A DNA stretch of 64,000 bases from an uncultured Verrucomicrobia subdivision 3 bacterium (GCA_903872345.1 CAIQKM010000108.1:150540-214539), one strand, 5' to 3'; shown: positions 10,001 to 19,074, numbered from the stretch's first letter. Translations and numbers: made by a program. Notes: generated by a model not told the origin, from the letters alone.

Positions 10001-13000
10001 GCACCGCCACCAACGGAGTGGATTATGTGTCCCTGCCCGGGGTGGCGGTGATTCCCGCCGGCCAGGGCAGCGTTGTCATTCCGGTGGTGACCATGGATGA
10101 CAAAAAGGTGGGCACCTCCTCCACCCTCACCGTTACGCTGACCGCCAATGCCGGCTATAACGTCGCTTCCAGCGCCAAAAAAGCCACGATCACCATTCTG
10201 GACGATGATTTCATGACGGTGACGGTTTCGACCACGAAAAATGCGGCCGATCCCGCCACCGCCGGCACCTTTACGGTGGAGCGGGAAGGCGATCTGACCC
10301 AAGCCCTGGTGGTAAATTACAATGCCAGCGGCAGCGCCACGCCCGGCGCGGATTATACCGCCTTGAGCGGCACCGTGACCATTCCCGCCGGCCAGGCCTC
10401 CACCACCGTCAACGTCACGCCCATCGAAGATCCCGCGGTTTATGGCAATCAAACCGTCACCCTTATCCTGACCAATACGCTCAATTACGAAGTCGGCACT
10501 CCCGGCAGCGCCACCATGACCATTCAGGATGACAAGTTGCCGCTCGTCAGTATCAAGGCCACGACGCCCACAGTTTCGCAACAGGGCGATACCACCGGGG
10601 AATTTACCATCACCCGCACCGGCACCGGCACCAGTGGCGACCTCACGGTCTATCTCGCCATCAGTGGCACAGCGGTGGCCGGCTTTGATTACGCGCCCAT
10701 TGACACTCCGGTGGTGATTCCCGACGGCTCCGCTTCCACCACGGTGGAGGTGATTCCTTTCCAGAACCTGATCCTGGATTCCAGCGAAGATGTGGAGTTG
10801 AGCATCCTTACCGCCACCAATTACAATGTGGCCAGTGCCGCCACGGCGGATGTGACCATCACCGGCGATACCAGCAACACCGGCGTGGCCGTCGGCTTTG
10901 CCTTTGCGTCGTCCGCTTTCCCGGAAAGCCTGTCGCCCGGCATCACGGTCACCCTCAGCACGACCTCCTCGGTGCCGGTCTCGGTGGATTACCGCGTCAT
11001 TGGCGGCACGGCGGCGTCCAACCGTTACACGCTGGCGCCGGGCACCCTGACCATTTCCAACGGCTGGACCGGGGTCATTCCGCTGCAAATTGCCAACAAA
11101 GCCGCCGTCGAACCGGCGCAAACCGTCCGGGTGGTGCTCGTCAATCCCGTCAACGCCTCGCTCGGCGCCATTAAAATCCACACTTACACCATTTTGCCGG
11201 ATGACGGCGCGCAGGTCAGCGTGAGCGCCACGGTCACCAACGCCACCGACGCCAGCCCGGGTCACTTCGTCATCTCGCGCACCGGCGCCACCAATGCCAG
11301 CCAACCGGTGCTGTTTCAGATAACCGGTTCCGCGAGCGCCCCGACGGATTATTCCCCGCTGGGCAATAGCGTGACCATCCCCGCCGGCGCGCTTTCGGTG
11401 GACCTGCCCGTCCTCCCGAATACCAATCGCACCATGAAGCTGCCGGGCTCCGTGGTGCTGACCCTCATCAGCGCGACCAATGGCAGCCTTGCCTCGCCCA
11501 GCGCGGCGGCCGTGACCATCGTTCCCAACTACACCAACAACCTGCCGGTGCTTACCGTGTCTTCCACCAACCAGCCCTACGCCGTGGAAGGCGGCGGCAC
11601 CGGCCAGTTTGTCTTCACGCGCACCGGTCCGGTGACGAACGCCCTCTTGGTTCCCTTCACCCTGGCCGGCACGGCCCGCAATGGCACGGACTACGTTGCC
11701 ATCACCAACGGTGTGACCATCCCCGCCGGCCAGTCCAATGCCACCGTCACCATCACCGCGGTGGATGACCAGATTGTCGAGGGTGAGCGAACGGTCATTC
11801 TTTCCCTGACCGAGGGCAACACCTTCCAGACGGTCTTCCCGTCCTCGGCCACCGTCACCATCCAGGACAACGACCAGCGCGTATGGATTGATGCCAGCGA
11901 CTTCACCGCCGCCAAGCCCGGCACCGACACCGGCCAGTTCACCTTCACCCGGTTTGGCACCACCAATACCGCCGTCACGATCTATTACACCATCAGCGGT
12001 ACGGCCACCAACGGGGTGGACTATGCCTTCCTCACCAATTTCATCGTCATCCCCGCCGGCAGCCTTACCAACACCCTGACCGTTTTGCCCCTGGAGGACG
12101 GCGTGGTTGAAGGCCCCCGGACGGTCACCCTGACTTTGCAAACCAACGCGGTGTATCAACTGGGTACGCCCACCAACGGCACCGTAACCATCATGGATGA
12201 TCAGCCGATGTTGTATATTACTTCGATTGTAACCAACGTGCTGGAGGGCGGCAGCACCAACGGCATCTTCCGGCTTACCCGCTTGGGCGATCCCAAATAC
12301 GATTTCACCGCGTACGTGGCGCTCGGCGGCACGGCCGTCTATGGTGTGGATTATGCGGCGATCGCCACGAATATTTATTTTTCCTGCGGCGTCACCTCCA
12401 TTGACATGCAGATCACGACGACCAATGACGGCATCATGCAGGGAGATGAAACCGTAACCGCCACGTTGCTCCCCAATCCCACCTACACCATCCTCTCGCC
12501 CAGCAACGCGGTCCTCACCGTCACCGATGCCGGCACCAACCTGACGCCGGTCGTGACCATCACCAATCCGACCAGCTACGTCGTCTTCCTGACCGGCACC
12601 AACACCGGCCTTGAATTGGACGCCACGGTCGCCGACAACAGCCCGACCAATACGCTGACGTGGAGCGAAGTCACCGGCCCGCCCGATTACAGTTTCAGCA
12701 GCACCAATACGGCGACCACCTTTGTGACCTTCACCAATCCGGGAGCCTATCTCCTGCGGCTCACGGCGGACACCGGCTTGTTGCAGGGCCACGCGGACGT
12801 ACTCGTCTTTGTGAGCGCAGACCAGTTAGCCGCCACCAACATGCTCTTGCATTGGGCCTTTGATGACGGCAGCGGCACCAATGCCGTCGATACCTCCGGT
12901 TCCGGCCGCGACGGCACGTTGATCGGCAATCCCGCCTGGGTTACCAACGGCGCCATCGCCGGCGCGCTGAGTTTTCCGGGCACCGGCGACAATGTCACCC

Positions 13001-14550
13001 AGACCGCCGGCTCGAATGTGTTGAACGGGTTGAACGCCTTTACCGTTGCCCTGTGGGTAAAGCCGGTGAATCCCGCCGATGATCGCGGCATTTTGTCCGG
13101 CGACAACGTGGATACCAATCTCACCTTTGCCATTGCCACCCATACCTCGGCCACCTGCGGCAACAACACCAACGTGGTGGAGGTCACACTGCCAACCACC
13201 ACCGGCGTGATCCACCGCATCAGCGCCAGCAACGCCTTGCTGCCGGGCCAGTGGCAGCACGTGGCCGTGACCTGGACCAATGGGCAGGCGCCGCAATTAT
13301 ACATCAACGGCCAGTTGGACCAGCCCTTGTCCGGTTTGGTGGCGGCGACCGGCGTGGTGACGAACTGTCCCCAATTCATCGCCGGCCTCGGCGGGATTGA
13401 AACCCCGGCTTCCTGGAACGGGGCGCTGGATGATGTGCGCGTCTATGCCCGGGTACTGGATGCCGGGGAGATTCTCGCCCTGGCCGATGCGCCCGTGACC
13501 AATCATGCGCCGGTCGTTTACGCCGGACCGGATGTCGCGGTGCAAATCGGCGTTCCCGTCACCCTCACCGGCACCGTCACGGATGACGGCCTCCCCAATC
13601 CGCCGGGACAAGTGACCTTTTTCTGGAGTTATCTCGGCACCAATACGGGGGTCGTCATTCCCAATCCGTTGAGCCTCACAAATACGTTCGTGTTCTCGAC
13701 CCCGGGTGACTATACATTTCAGCTCACGGCCAACGATGGCGCGATCTCATCCTTTTCCGATGTGACCGTCACCGTGCTGGAACCGACCAGCATCAGTGTT
13801 ACGGCCGACATCCCCGATGCCTATGAACTCGGGCCCGTGCCCGGAGATTTTACTTTGACCCGCACCGGCGACACCAATGAACTGGTGGTGAACCTTGCCT
13901 TTTCCGGCACCTCGAGCAATGGATTTGATTTCGTGGGGCTGACCAACGTGGTCGTTTTCCCCGCTGGTTCCAACACCCTCACGATGCAGGTCATGCCGTA
14001 CCTCGACTATGAAATTGAGGGGGATGCCAGCGTCATTCTGACCGTAGTCACCAACATCGCCTACTCCGTCAGCGGCGGACCGGCCACCGTGATCATTCAC
14101 GATTCACCCTACGGGTTGTGGAGCATCCAGAATTTCAGCCTGGAACAACTGACGCACCCGGAAATGTCCGGTGCAGCCGGGGATTTCAGTCATGACGGCA
14201 TCCCCAATTTCACCAAGTACGCCTTCAACTTGAATCCCCTGGCGGTGAATCCGAATCCCGCCTTCCAGTACGCCTTTGAAACCGATACCAATACCGGCCT
14301 GAAATATTTCGGCGTCACCTACACCCGGCGCCTCCCGCCCACGGACGTGGCCTACGGCGTGTTCATTTCCAGCGACCTGCTGAACTGGTACACGGGCACC
14401 AATTACATCAATGAGCTGTCCGCCACGCCGGATGCCAACGGTTTCACGGAAACCGTCCATGCCCGGACTTTGGCCCCTTATTCGGCGACCAATAATCTGT
14501 TCCTGCAAATTGAAGTGTGGTTGCAGCAGGTGCCGGTGCCATCGCCGTGA
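7081..14550 (+). CDS. Giant secreted/surface protein: metzincin-like protease motif, PKD-like, about ten Calx-beta domains, LamG-like domain
   Basis: Signal-like N-terminus MKRIIVSALGIVALAVLVLTLG; HELGHNFGLLHA zinc motif; repeated Calx-beta units (e.g. GTDYVAITNGVTIPAGQSNATVTI); LamG segment near LLHWAFDDGSGTNAVDTSGSGRDGTL. Confidence 0.88.
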   Translation: MKRIIVSALGIVALAVLVLTLGARLHSHNTRLPDAPPAILAAVPPPTKPTPSPTAAAIPPAPATNFAAAASVSPLSTPPAKPFGLVSFTDFSSWVSRFTNGAASLADGEQLAKQRQAAMLALIQTDPAQAIQLSAPYAWRQELPPEITRYFESQIDGRGDFNVAMGTDFANGNSTTYRYAQFGDQVYQAYAYGRRLTQISQQGIPLHGVALDGKMAVSSDPMRVLTLAEATALDKSAVKPADAICSVSGLSVNVRSQPVYAENGGGVICFCGTDHYNLAVRHLALAESGGDTSTNGVPITGDDAWTHGNKSLLYMRVNFPDDLTEPISMSDAYAVMDGVNTYYTENSYDLASFTTTVTPLVTLPQTKAYYASNDPYYLLADARTAAKAAGYDTANYDRDIVALTSVPGFSWGGLGYVGGKGVWVQSFGVGVTAHELGHNFGLLHANFWNTLTNVSGIGPGANLEYGNIYDTMGSGGVAQFNSCHKKALDWLKADAVQSISTNGVYRIYPLDVPASKRVDGRNYAGVVRKDALRYYWMEFRQQYTSNPWLENGVLLEWSPWPNSNGGAQMVDTTPGSPNPNDNSSREDAAVVVGRTFNDNAAGVHITTLQRGATGTDPWLDVQVNIGAFTNNQPPVLGVEVDQTNVAPGALVHFHATATDPDGDTLAYAWTFDGVAFATNNLPWTSWSWTNSGNHVVRCVVSDMKGGEASANMLVTVGTPNGFNLTGQITDSNGVPIEGVLVGNGSLSTSDFAGGYTDSNGRYLITGVTSNLTLQATLFGYTFTAATNWSNPLAPTNDQAGLDFSALPMTAVNLTADTNSIPESDTSIHYFTLTRTGDTNNDLAVQVYVSGSALLGSAYTLNPAPDTNNVLIIPAGTNSITLAFQANNGAFSGGSETATLTVVDDTNAASPAYVLAPLAEAGITIVSGTQPNPPQVSLITTTPEISESGIDYGQLIFTRSGDVTGDLTVYYTASGTATNGVDYVSLPGVAVIPAGQGSVVIPVVTMDDKKVGTSSTLTVTLTANAGYNVASSAKKATITILDDDFMTVTVSTTKNAADPATAGTFTVEREGDLTQALVVNYNASGSATPGADYTALSGTVTIPAGQASTTVNVTPIEDPAVYGNQTVTLILTNTLNYEVGTPGSATMTIQDDKLPLVSIKATTPTVSQQGDTTGEFTITRTGTGTSGDLTVYLAISGTAVAGFDYAPIDTPVVIPDGSASTTVEVIPFQNLILDSSEDVELSILTATNYNVASAATADVTITGDTSNTGVAVGFAFASSAFPESLSPGITVTLSTTSSVPVSVDYRVIGGTAASNRYTLAPGTLTISNGWTGVIPLQIANKAAVEPAQTVRVVLVNPVNASLGAIKIHTYTILPDDGAQVSVSATVTNATDASPGHFVISRTGATNASQPVLFQITGSASAPTDYSPLGNSVTIPAGALSVDLPVLPNTNRTMKLPGSVVLTLISATNGSLASPSAAAVTIVPNYTNNLPVLTVSSTNQPYAVEGGGTGQFVFTRTGPVTNALLVPFTLAGTARNGTDYVAITNGVTIPAGQSNATVTITAVDDQIVEGERTVILSLTEGNTFQTVFPSSATVTIQDNDQRVWIDASDFTAAKPGTDTGQFTFTRFGTTNTAVTIYYTISGTATNGVDYAFLTNFIVIPAGSLTNTLTVLPLEDGVVEGPRTVTLTLQTNAVYQLGTPTNGTVTIMDDQPMLYITSIVTNVLEGGSTNGIFRLTRLGDPKYDFTAYVALGGTAVYGVDYAAIATNIYFSCGVTSIDMQITTTNDGIMQGDETVTATLLPNPTYTILSPSNAVLTVTDAGTNLTPVVTITNPTSYVVFLTGTNTGLELDATVADNSPTNTLTWSEVTGPPDYSFSSTNTATTFVTFTNPGAYLLRLTADTGLLQGHADVLVFVSADQLAATNMLLHWAFDDGSGTNAVDTSGSGRDGTLIGNPAWVTNGAIAGALSFPGTGDNVTQTAGSNVLNGLNAFTVALWVKPVNPADDRGILSGDNVDTNLTFAIATHTSATCGNNTNVVEVTLPTTTGVIHRISASNALLPGQWQHVAVTWTNGQAPQLYINGQLDQPLSGLVAATGVVTNCPQFIAGLGGIETPASWNGALDDVRVYARVLDAGEILALADAPVTNHAPVVYAGPDVAVQIGVPVTLTGTVTDDGLPNPPGQVTFFWSYLGTNTGVVIPNPLSLTNTFVFSTPGDYTFQLTANDGAISSFSDVTVTVLEPTSISVTADIPDAYELGPVPGDFTLTRTGDTNELVVNLAFSGTSSNGFDFVGLTNVVVFPAGSNTLTMQVMPYLDYEIEGDASVILTVVTNIAYSVSGGPATVIIHDSPYGLWSIQNFSLEQLTHPEMSGAAGDFSHDGIPNFTKYAFNLNPLAVNPNPAFQYAFETDTNTGLKYFGVTYTRRLPPTDVAYGVFISSDLLNWYTGTNYINELSATPDANGFTETVHARTLAPYSATNNLFLQIEVWLQQVPVPSP

Positions 14551-14614
14551 GGCCGGGTGAAATCAGGAAAGATCCGTCATTTTCTGGTGAAAGCCAACAA
14601 GCCGAGGATGGTAG

Positions 14615-14636
14615 GGCGGGCAGTCCTCTGCCCGCC
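14615..14636. repeat. REP-like stem-loop GGCGGGCAG-tcct-CTGCCCGCC
   Basis: 9-bp perfect stem, 4-nt loop, between convergent genes. Confidence 0.75.
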
Positions 14637-14710
14637 GCCGCCTGCCAACGAGCATTGCCTGATTGGCTATGTTGGTAGTTGCTAACGGAAGCGTTTGGGT
14701 TCACCACGAC

Positions 14711-14732
14711 GGCGCGCACGGAGTGACGCGCC
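14711..14732. repeat. REP-like stem-loop GGCGCGCAC-gga-GTG(A)CGCGCC
   Basis: 9-bp stem with one bulged base, between convergent genes. Confidence 0.65.
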
Positions 14733-14742
14733 CCACCGTGCC

Positions 14743-15480
14743 TCAAACCATTCCACCGTTTATTTCCAAGGTGTTTATCGAGGCTGGCACCGACAGCTCG
14801 CAGGGCGGGGCATTCCGGTGGCGCATTTCGGCTTTGCTGGCGGTAATGGCAACTTCCGTGTAACTCACCGTGGCCGCATCCGCGCGGTGCATGCAGGTGG
14901 AGAATGGTCCGCAGGCCGGGGTATGCGAACGATGCAGTCGCCGGAGCCAGGCCAAAGTGCCGGCCGAACTCTGCCGCTGCGCCCGGTGGAACGTCTCGCT
15001 GCGCACGCGTTGCGCCATGGGTTCATCCAAGCCGGAGGAGATGAATTGTTGCGCCGACCACGCGTGATCGCGCCGAACCAGTTCGATCAGGTCCCAGCGC
15101 CATTCGACCATCTTTTTTTCGCCCGGGAAAACACCGATGAGCCGGAAGGGATTGATTTTTTTGAGCGGCAGGACGGCCAGTTTCTCCGCCGCTGCGGCAG
15201 AACCGATTTCGCCACTGACGGCATTGACCACTTCACCCCGGCTGACCGGACCGGACGACGCGGGGGCCGGCACGGAATACCAGTTGATCAGGGCAAACGC
15301 CACGCCGGTATCATTTACCGTGATCCACGAGCCGCCACCGGGTTCGGTCGGGCCCAGCACCGCGTGCCCATCATGGACGCGCAAGCGGGGCGGCAGACCG
15401 GCGGGACGTGTGCGTTTTTCGTCGCGGTTCATGGCAAGCAGATAACCGCGCCGCCGGGCAATGAAACTGACCGTACACAT
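14743..15480 (-). CDS. NRDE-family protein (TANGO2-like)
   Basis: MCTVSFI...LLAMNRDEKRTRPAGLPP...GGSWITVNDTGVAFALINW. Confidence 0.85.
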   Translation of the reverse strand: MCTVSFIARRRGYLLAMNRDEKRTRPAGLPPRLRVHDGHAVLGPTEPGGGSWITVNDTGVAFALINWYSVPAPASSGPVSRGEVVNAVSGEIGSAAAAEKLAVLPLKKINPFRLIGVFPGEKKMVEWRWDLIELVRRDHAWSAQQFISSGLDEPMAQRVRSETFHRAQRQSSAGTLAWLRRLHRSHTPACGPFSTCMHRADAATVSYTEVAITASKAEMRHRNAPPCELSVPASINTLEINGGMV

Positions 15481-15483
15481 GCT

Positions 15484-17136
15484 TCAATCCGCCGCCGGAT
15501 ACGTCGCGGCGGTTTGATTATAAGCGCGCCAGGTTTTCCAGACCTCCCACAAAGGCAGAGGCGCATGCCCGCGCCGCCGATTTTCCGCGCCAATCGCAAA
15601 GATCAAGCTCCACTGTTGGAAGAGTGTCCGGTAGGCCGACCGCAGGGAATTGCGGGCGTCATAAATGCTCGTGGCCTCCGCCGCCGCTCCGTTCAACTCG
15701 ATGATCTGAAAGTTTCTCCCGGCGCGCAAATCCGCTTCCGAGGCAAACCGGAGGTCATAACGCCCGATAAAAAACCCGCCCACCTTCTGTGAAATCGTGT
15801 CAATCCTCGCCGCCAACTCCGGCGTGAGCAGTCGCCCGCCATCGCAGAAGATGCAGCCTTGGGCATGATTGCCCGCCTCGACCAGCTTGCGCGTCTCGCC
15901 CATGGGCGGCACCTCGTCCTGCCGCGCTCCCAACCGTTTCAAATAGATGCCGGCAATCAGCCGGGCACGCGGATCGCGGGCAATCAATTCTGCCATGGTG
16001 CTTTGGCCGTCCCCGGTAACCGCCGGAAAGATTTTTTCGGTGATGGAGAAGATCGTGCCGCGCGCTTCGCCCGGAAAACGGTAATAAAAAATTCCGGCTT
16101 CGCAGGGACCCGGCACATAGCGTTGCATCACCAGTGGCGTATTTGTCTGGCGCAAATAGTCATCGGCTTGCGCCGGCGTGCGAATCAGTTTTACCCCGGC
16201 TCCGCGCTGGCCCACATCCGGCTTGAGAATGAACGGATACGCAAATCCCGGCCGGGCCAGCAGCGTTGCCAGCGTTTGCCGGCGGGTGGCCGGCTCTCCG
16301 GCCGGAATCAAGACAGCTTCCGCCGTAAACTCCGGACTGGTCGCGTGCAATTCCTCCAGCATGGTGATTTTGGATTCCCCCACCATGCCGCCGGAAAAAA
16401 TCCCCGGATTCGCCGCCATAGGCACGGATACGCTCCGGTGCTTGATCGCCAACCAAAGGCAATGCAACGCCACGGGCGGATAAAACAGCCATGCCGGCCA
16501 GAATTCCCAATGCCGCCAACGTTCCAGCCGGGCGCCCAGCCGCTGAAAATCAACCCCGCCAAACACCCGGCGGCTCAACTGGAACAAAGCCAGCAACGCC
16601 GCGCTAAGTCCGAGCAACCACCACCCGCCATGCTGGCCCGCCGTCAGCCAGGGAACCAGCCGGGCGCCAAAAATCCGGGCCAATCCAAGAATCAACCCGG
16701 TCCATACCGCCGCCGCCAGCCCGGTTACCAGCAGAAAGCGCGGCAGCGCCAGCCGCAAAAACCCGGCCGCCAGATAGGTGGGCAGCCGCGTGCCGGGAAA
16801 GCAACGGCTGAAAATCAAAATGAGCGTCCCGCGTTCCGCAAACCACTGTTCACACCGGGTTACCCGGGCGGCATGTTTCCGGAAGGAAGAACGTTCAAAC
16901 CAAGTGCGGCCGCCCAAGCGGGCCAGTCCATACAAACCCGCATCCCCCAGCCAGATGCCCAAAAAGCAGGTCACGAACGCCGTCGGCCACGAGATGACTC
17001 CCGCCGTGAGCAACAGCCCCGCGCCCACCGTGGCCACATCTTCCAGCACAAACGTGGCCAGGAAAATGCCGGCAATCTTCCATGCGGGCATCCATTCGGC
17101 CATTGCCGGAATCGGCCATGAGATCAGATGGTCCAT
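15484..17136 (-). CDS. DedA/VTT-type membrane domain fused to C-terminal ATP-grasp domain
   Basis: N-terminal DedA-like TM region with SRCFPGTRLPTYLAAG; C-terminal ATP-grasp segments FILKPDVGQRGAGVKLI, VMQRYVPG, FQIIELNGAAAEAT. Confidence 0.82.
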   Translation of the reverse strand: MDHLISWPIPAMAEWMPAWKIAGIFLATFVLEDVATVGAGLLLTAGVISWPTAFVTCFLGIWLGDAGLYGLARLGGRTWFERSSFRKHAARVTRCEQWFAERGTLILIFSRCFPGTRLPTYLAAGFLRLALPRFLLVTGLAAAVWTGLILGLARIFGARLVPWLTAGQHGGWWLLGLSAALLALFQLSRRVFGGVDFQRLGARLERWRHWEFWPAWLFYPPVALHCLWLAIKHRSVSVPMAANPGIFSGGMVGESKITMLEELHATSPEFTAEAVLIPAGEPATRRQTLATLLARPGFAYPFILKPDVGQRGAGVKLIRTPAQADDYLRQTNTPLVMQRYVPGPCEAGIFYYRFPGEARGTIFSITEKIFPAVTGDGQSTMAELIARDPRARLIAGIYLKRLGARQDEVPPMGETRKLVEAGNHAQGCIFCDGGRLLTPELAARIDTISQKVGGFFIGRYDLRFASEADLRAGRNFQIIELNGAAAEATSIYDARNSLRSAYRTLFQQWSLIFAIGAENRRRGHAPLPLWEVWKTWRAYNQTAATYPAAD

Positions 17137-17153
17137 AAATGATGCGCCGAAAA

Positions 17154-17690
17154 TCAGGCGGCCTGGCCGGCGGTCTGCTGATGTTTCAAGGTGGACGGCG
17201 CCACGCCAAATCCGGCCGGCAATTTCAACTCCATGATGCCGGCCATCACCCCGATCAACGCATAATGATGCACGGCATGGGCCACGGAATACATGATCTC
17301 ACGACCCACCGTCGAAGGCGAGACTTGCGAGCCGCTGCTGGCATAGCTGGTTTTGCAGGTGACATCCAGTGACCGCGTCAGCACGGCGGGGTTAAGCTGT
17401 TCGTAGGCCGTGCGCAATTCGCGCGTCGTGTTGAGCGCCGCAAACCGGTCGTTTTCCACCAGGGTGCCGCGTTCCCGGTGGTCATAATTCAGATTGCCCG
17501 CCACCGCCGCGTCCAGCAGGCTGCGGAAATGGTCCAGACAGTGACGGTAATGGCCGCCAATGGAGGCATTGAACGCCACCGGCAGTTTGCGCGTGTAGTC
17601 GGTGTCGCTGATTTCCACCAGCAGCAGCTCGCCTTGGGTCAGCGTTTCCAAGACCGAGACCAGCAGTTCATTTTGGATGGGGAAACTCAT
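17154..17690 (-). CDS. DinB-family protein
   Basis: His residues spaced as in DinB four-helix fold (NASIGGHYRHCLDHF; AHAVHHYALIGVM). Confidence 0.75.
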   Translation of the reverse strand: MSFPIQNELLVSVLETLTQGELLLVEISDTDYTRKLPVAFNASIGGHYRHCLDHFRSLLDAAVAGNLNYDHRERGTLVENDRFAALNTTRELRTAYEQLNPAVLTRSLDVTCKTSYASSGSQVSPSTVGREIMYSVAHAVHHYALIGVMAGIMELKLPAGFGVAPSTLKHQQTAGQAA

Positions 17691-17701
17691 ATTTCGATGT
17701 T

Positions 17702-17732
17702 CATGGGTCGCGGGAACGGTGAAGTCCTTACA
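17702..17732 (-). promoter_or_regulatory. Putative ECF promoter a (DinB - DedA/ATP-grasp - NRDE operon)
   Basis: Minus strand: TGTAAGG-ACTTCACCGTTCCCG-CGAC-CCATG. Confidence 0.75.
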
Positions 17733-17734
17733 GA

Positions 17735-18187
17735 CTATTTGCCCTTTTTCATGACCAGCCCCGGCCAGTTGGTCTCCGCCTTCGCGAGATTGCCTTTCAT
17801 ATCTTCGTTGAAATCCGCCCGCACGCCCTTGCTGTACTGCAGCAGCAGCCGGCCATCCACCACCTGAAAGGCGTCCACGTCGATGTCCACCAGCCGGTTG
17901 CGCGAAACGCCGTACGCACAGTAGCCGCCATACGCGGGCTCATATTTCGCGGGGGTCTTGAGAAACAACGAACGATGCTCCTTGGACGCGAAGTAATAGA
18001 TCGCGCCATCCCGCTTGGCCACCAGATCCGGTTTGCCCTTCACGGGCTGGTTGTCGGTGAAAAAGGCCACCGGATCATAGCCTTGAATGGCCACGCCCGA
18101 CTTGTCGAGGTTGAGCAGGGTTTTGCTTTGCGCGAACACGGGCAGCGCCAGTCCGGCCAGCACAAGGGATAGAATTAATTGCTTCAT
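17735..18187 (-). CDS. YHS-domain secreted protein
   Basis: Signal peptide; GYDPVAFFTDNQPVKGKPDLVAKRDGAIYYFASKEHRSLFLKTPAKYEPAYGGYCAYG. Confidence 0.9.
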   Translation of the reverse strand: MKQLILSLVLAGLALPVFAQSKTLLNLDKSGVAIQGYDPVAFFTDNQPVKGKPDLVAKRDGAIYYFASKEHRSLFLKTPAKYEPAYGGYCAYGVSRNRLVDIDVDAFQVVDGRLLLQYSKGVRADFNEDMKGNLAKAETNWPGLVMKKGK

Positions 18188-18191
18188 GATG

Positions 18192-18222
18192 TTTGAGTCG
18201 GTTGGATTGCGGGAACCTTACA
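18192..18222 (-). promoter_or_regulatory. Putative ECF promoter b (YHS gene)
   Basis: Minus strand: TGTAAGG-TTCCCGCAATCCAAC-CGAC-TCAAA. Confidence 0.75.
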
Positions 18223-18234
18223 GGATTTGTGATT

Positions 18235-19020
18235 TCATTGCGGAACCGGTGGCGTGAGCCAGCCGCCGGTGGATTGGAGCGGCGTCATTTCCCCGGCCAC
18301 GGTCACCCAAACTGTCATGGCCAGGGTTTTTTCATTTGGAAACCGCCGGGGATCCAAGATGAATTTGCCATGCGCCACGCCACGGTGATCGCCCATGCCG
18401 ATCTGGATCAGGTCCAGCACCACAAATTCATGATGCAAGCGGCGACCTTCATTTTCTCCGCCGCGTACTTCGGAGTCCAACCCGCCCGCCAGCAGCGCGG
18501 CGTGGATCTCGTAACGCCGGTCCGCAGGCTTGACCGGCACAAACGTCGCCTGCCAGAGCAACGCGTTTGTCGAGTTCACCGCCAGCACTCCGATGTCTTC
18601 CCCGGTGGTTGCCGGCACGCTGCGGTGCAATACCCAGTCCGACCACTCCTTTCCCTGCAACACAAAGCAGGGCGTGTAGATGTTGGCGGCGTGCCACGCT
18701 TCCGCATAACTGCGCTGCCGCTCCGTGTATTCCGGCGCCGACCAGTGATCCCGCCAGCTCGGCGAATCCCAATAATGCACGTGCAGGGCGATCGGCGAAA
18801 AATCCCGCCACAGGCCCGGCGAATCTTTCAGTCGCCCCAGCCAGGCCTCCGCCGCCGGACAACTGCTGCATCCTTCCGAAGTGTACAGTTCCAGCAGCGG
18901 CACGGGTTTGGCCCCGCTTTGAAAACGCAGGGGCGTCGCCTGGGCGTTTGCCACGAGGGTTCCCGTTAAAATCAGGGCGGCCACAATTTTATTCCAGCGG
19001 GCATAAATTTGATTTTGCAT
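18235..19020 (-). CDS. DUF1223 secreted thioredoxin-fold protein
   Basis: PVPLLELYTSEGCSSCPAAEAWLGRL; HVHYWDSPSWRDHWSAPEYTERQRSYA. Confidence 0.9.
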   Translation of the reverse strand: MQNQIYARWNKIVAALILTGTLVANAQATPLRFQSGAKPVPLLELYTSEGCSSCPAAEAWLGRLKDSPGLWRDFSPIALHVHYWDSPSWRDHWSAPEYTERQRSYAEAWHAANIYTPCFVLQGKEWSDWVLHRSVPATTGEDIGVLAVNSTNALLWQATFVPVKPADRRYEIHAALLAGGLDSEVRGGENEGRRLHHEFVVLDLIQIGMGDHRGVAHGKFILDPRRFPNEKTLAMTVWVTVAGEMTPLQSTGGWLTPPVPQ

Positions 19021-19023
19021 GCC

Positions 19024-19054
19024 GATGGGTCGCCGGAAGGGGCGAAAACTTACA
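19024..19054 (-). promoter_or_regulatory. Putative ECF promoter c (DUF1223 gene)
   Basis: Minus strand: TGTAAGT-TTTCGCCCCTTCCGG-CGAC-CCATC. Confidence 0.7.
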
Positions 19055-19074
19055 ACCGACCGGTAATTTTTTGT

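Noticed and set aside
9637-12792. 1051-aa ORF antisense to the Calx-beta gene
   Set aside because: Shadow ORF caused by GC-rich codon bias; sense strand has clear repeated domains, antisense product is low-complexity Gly/Arg-rich.
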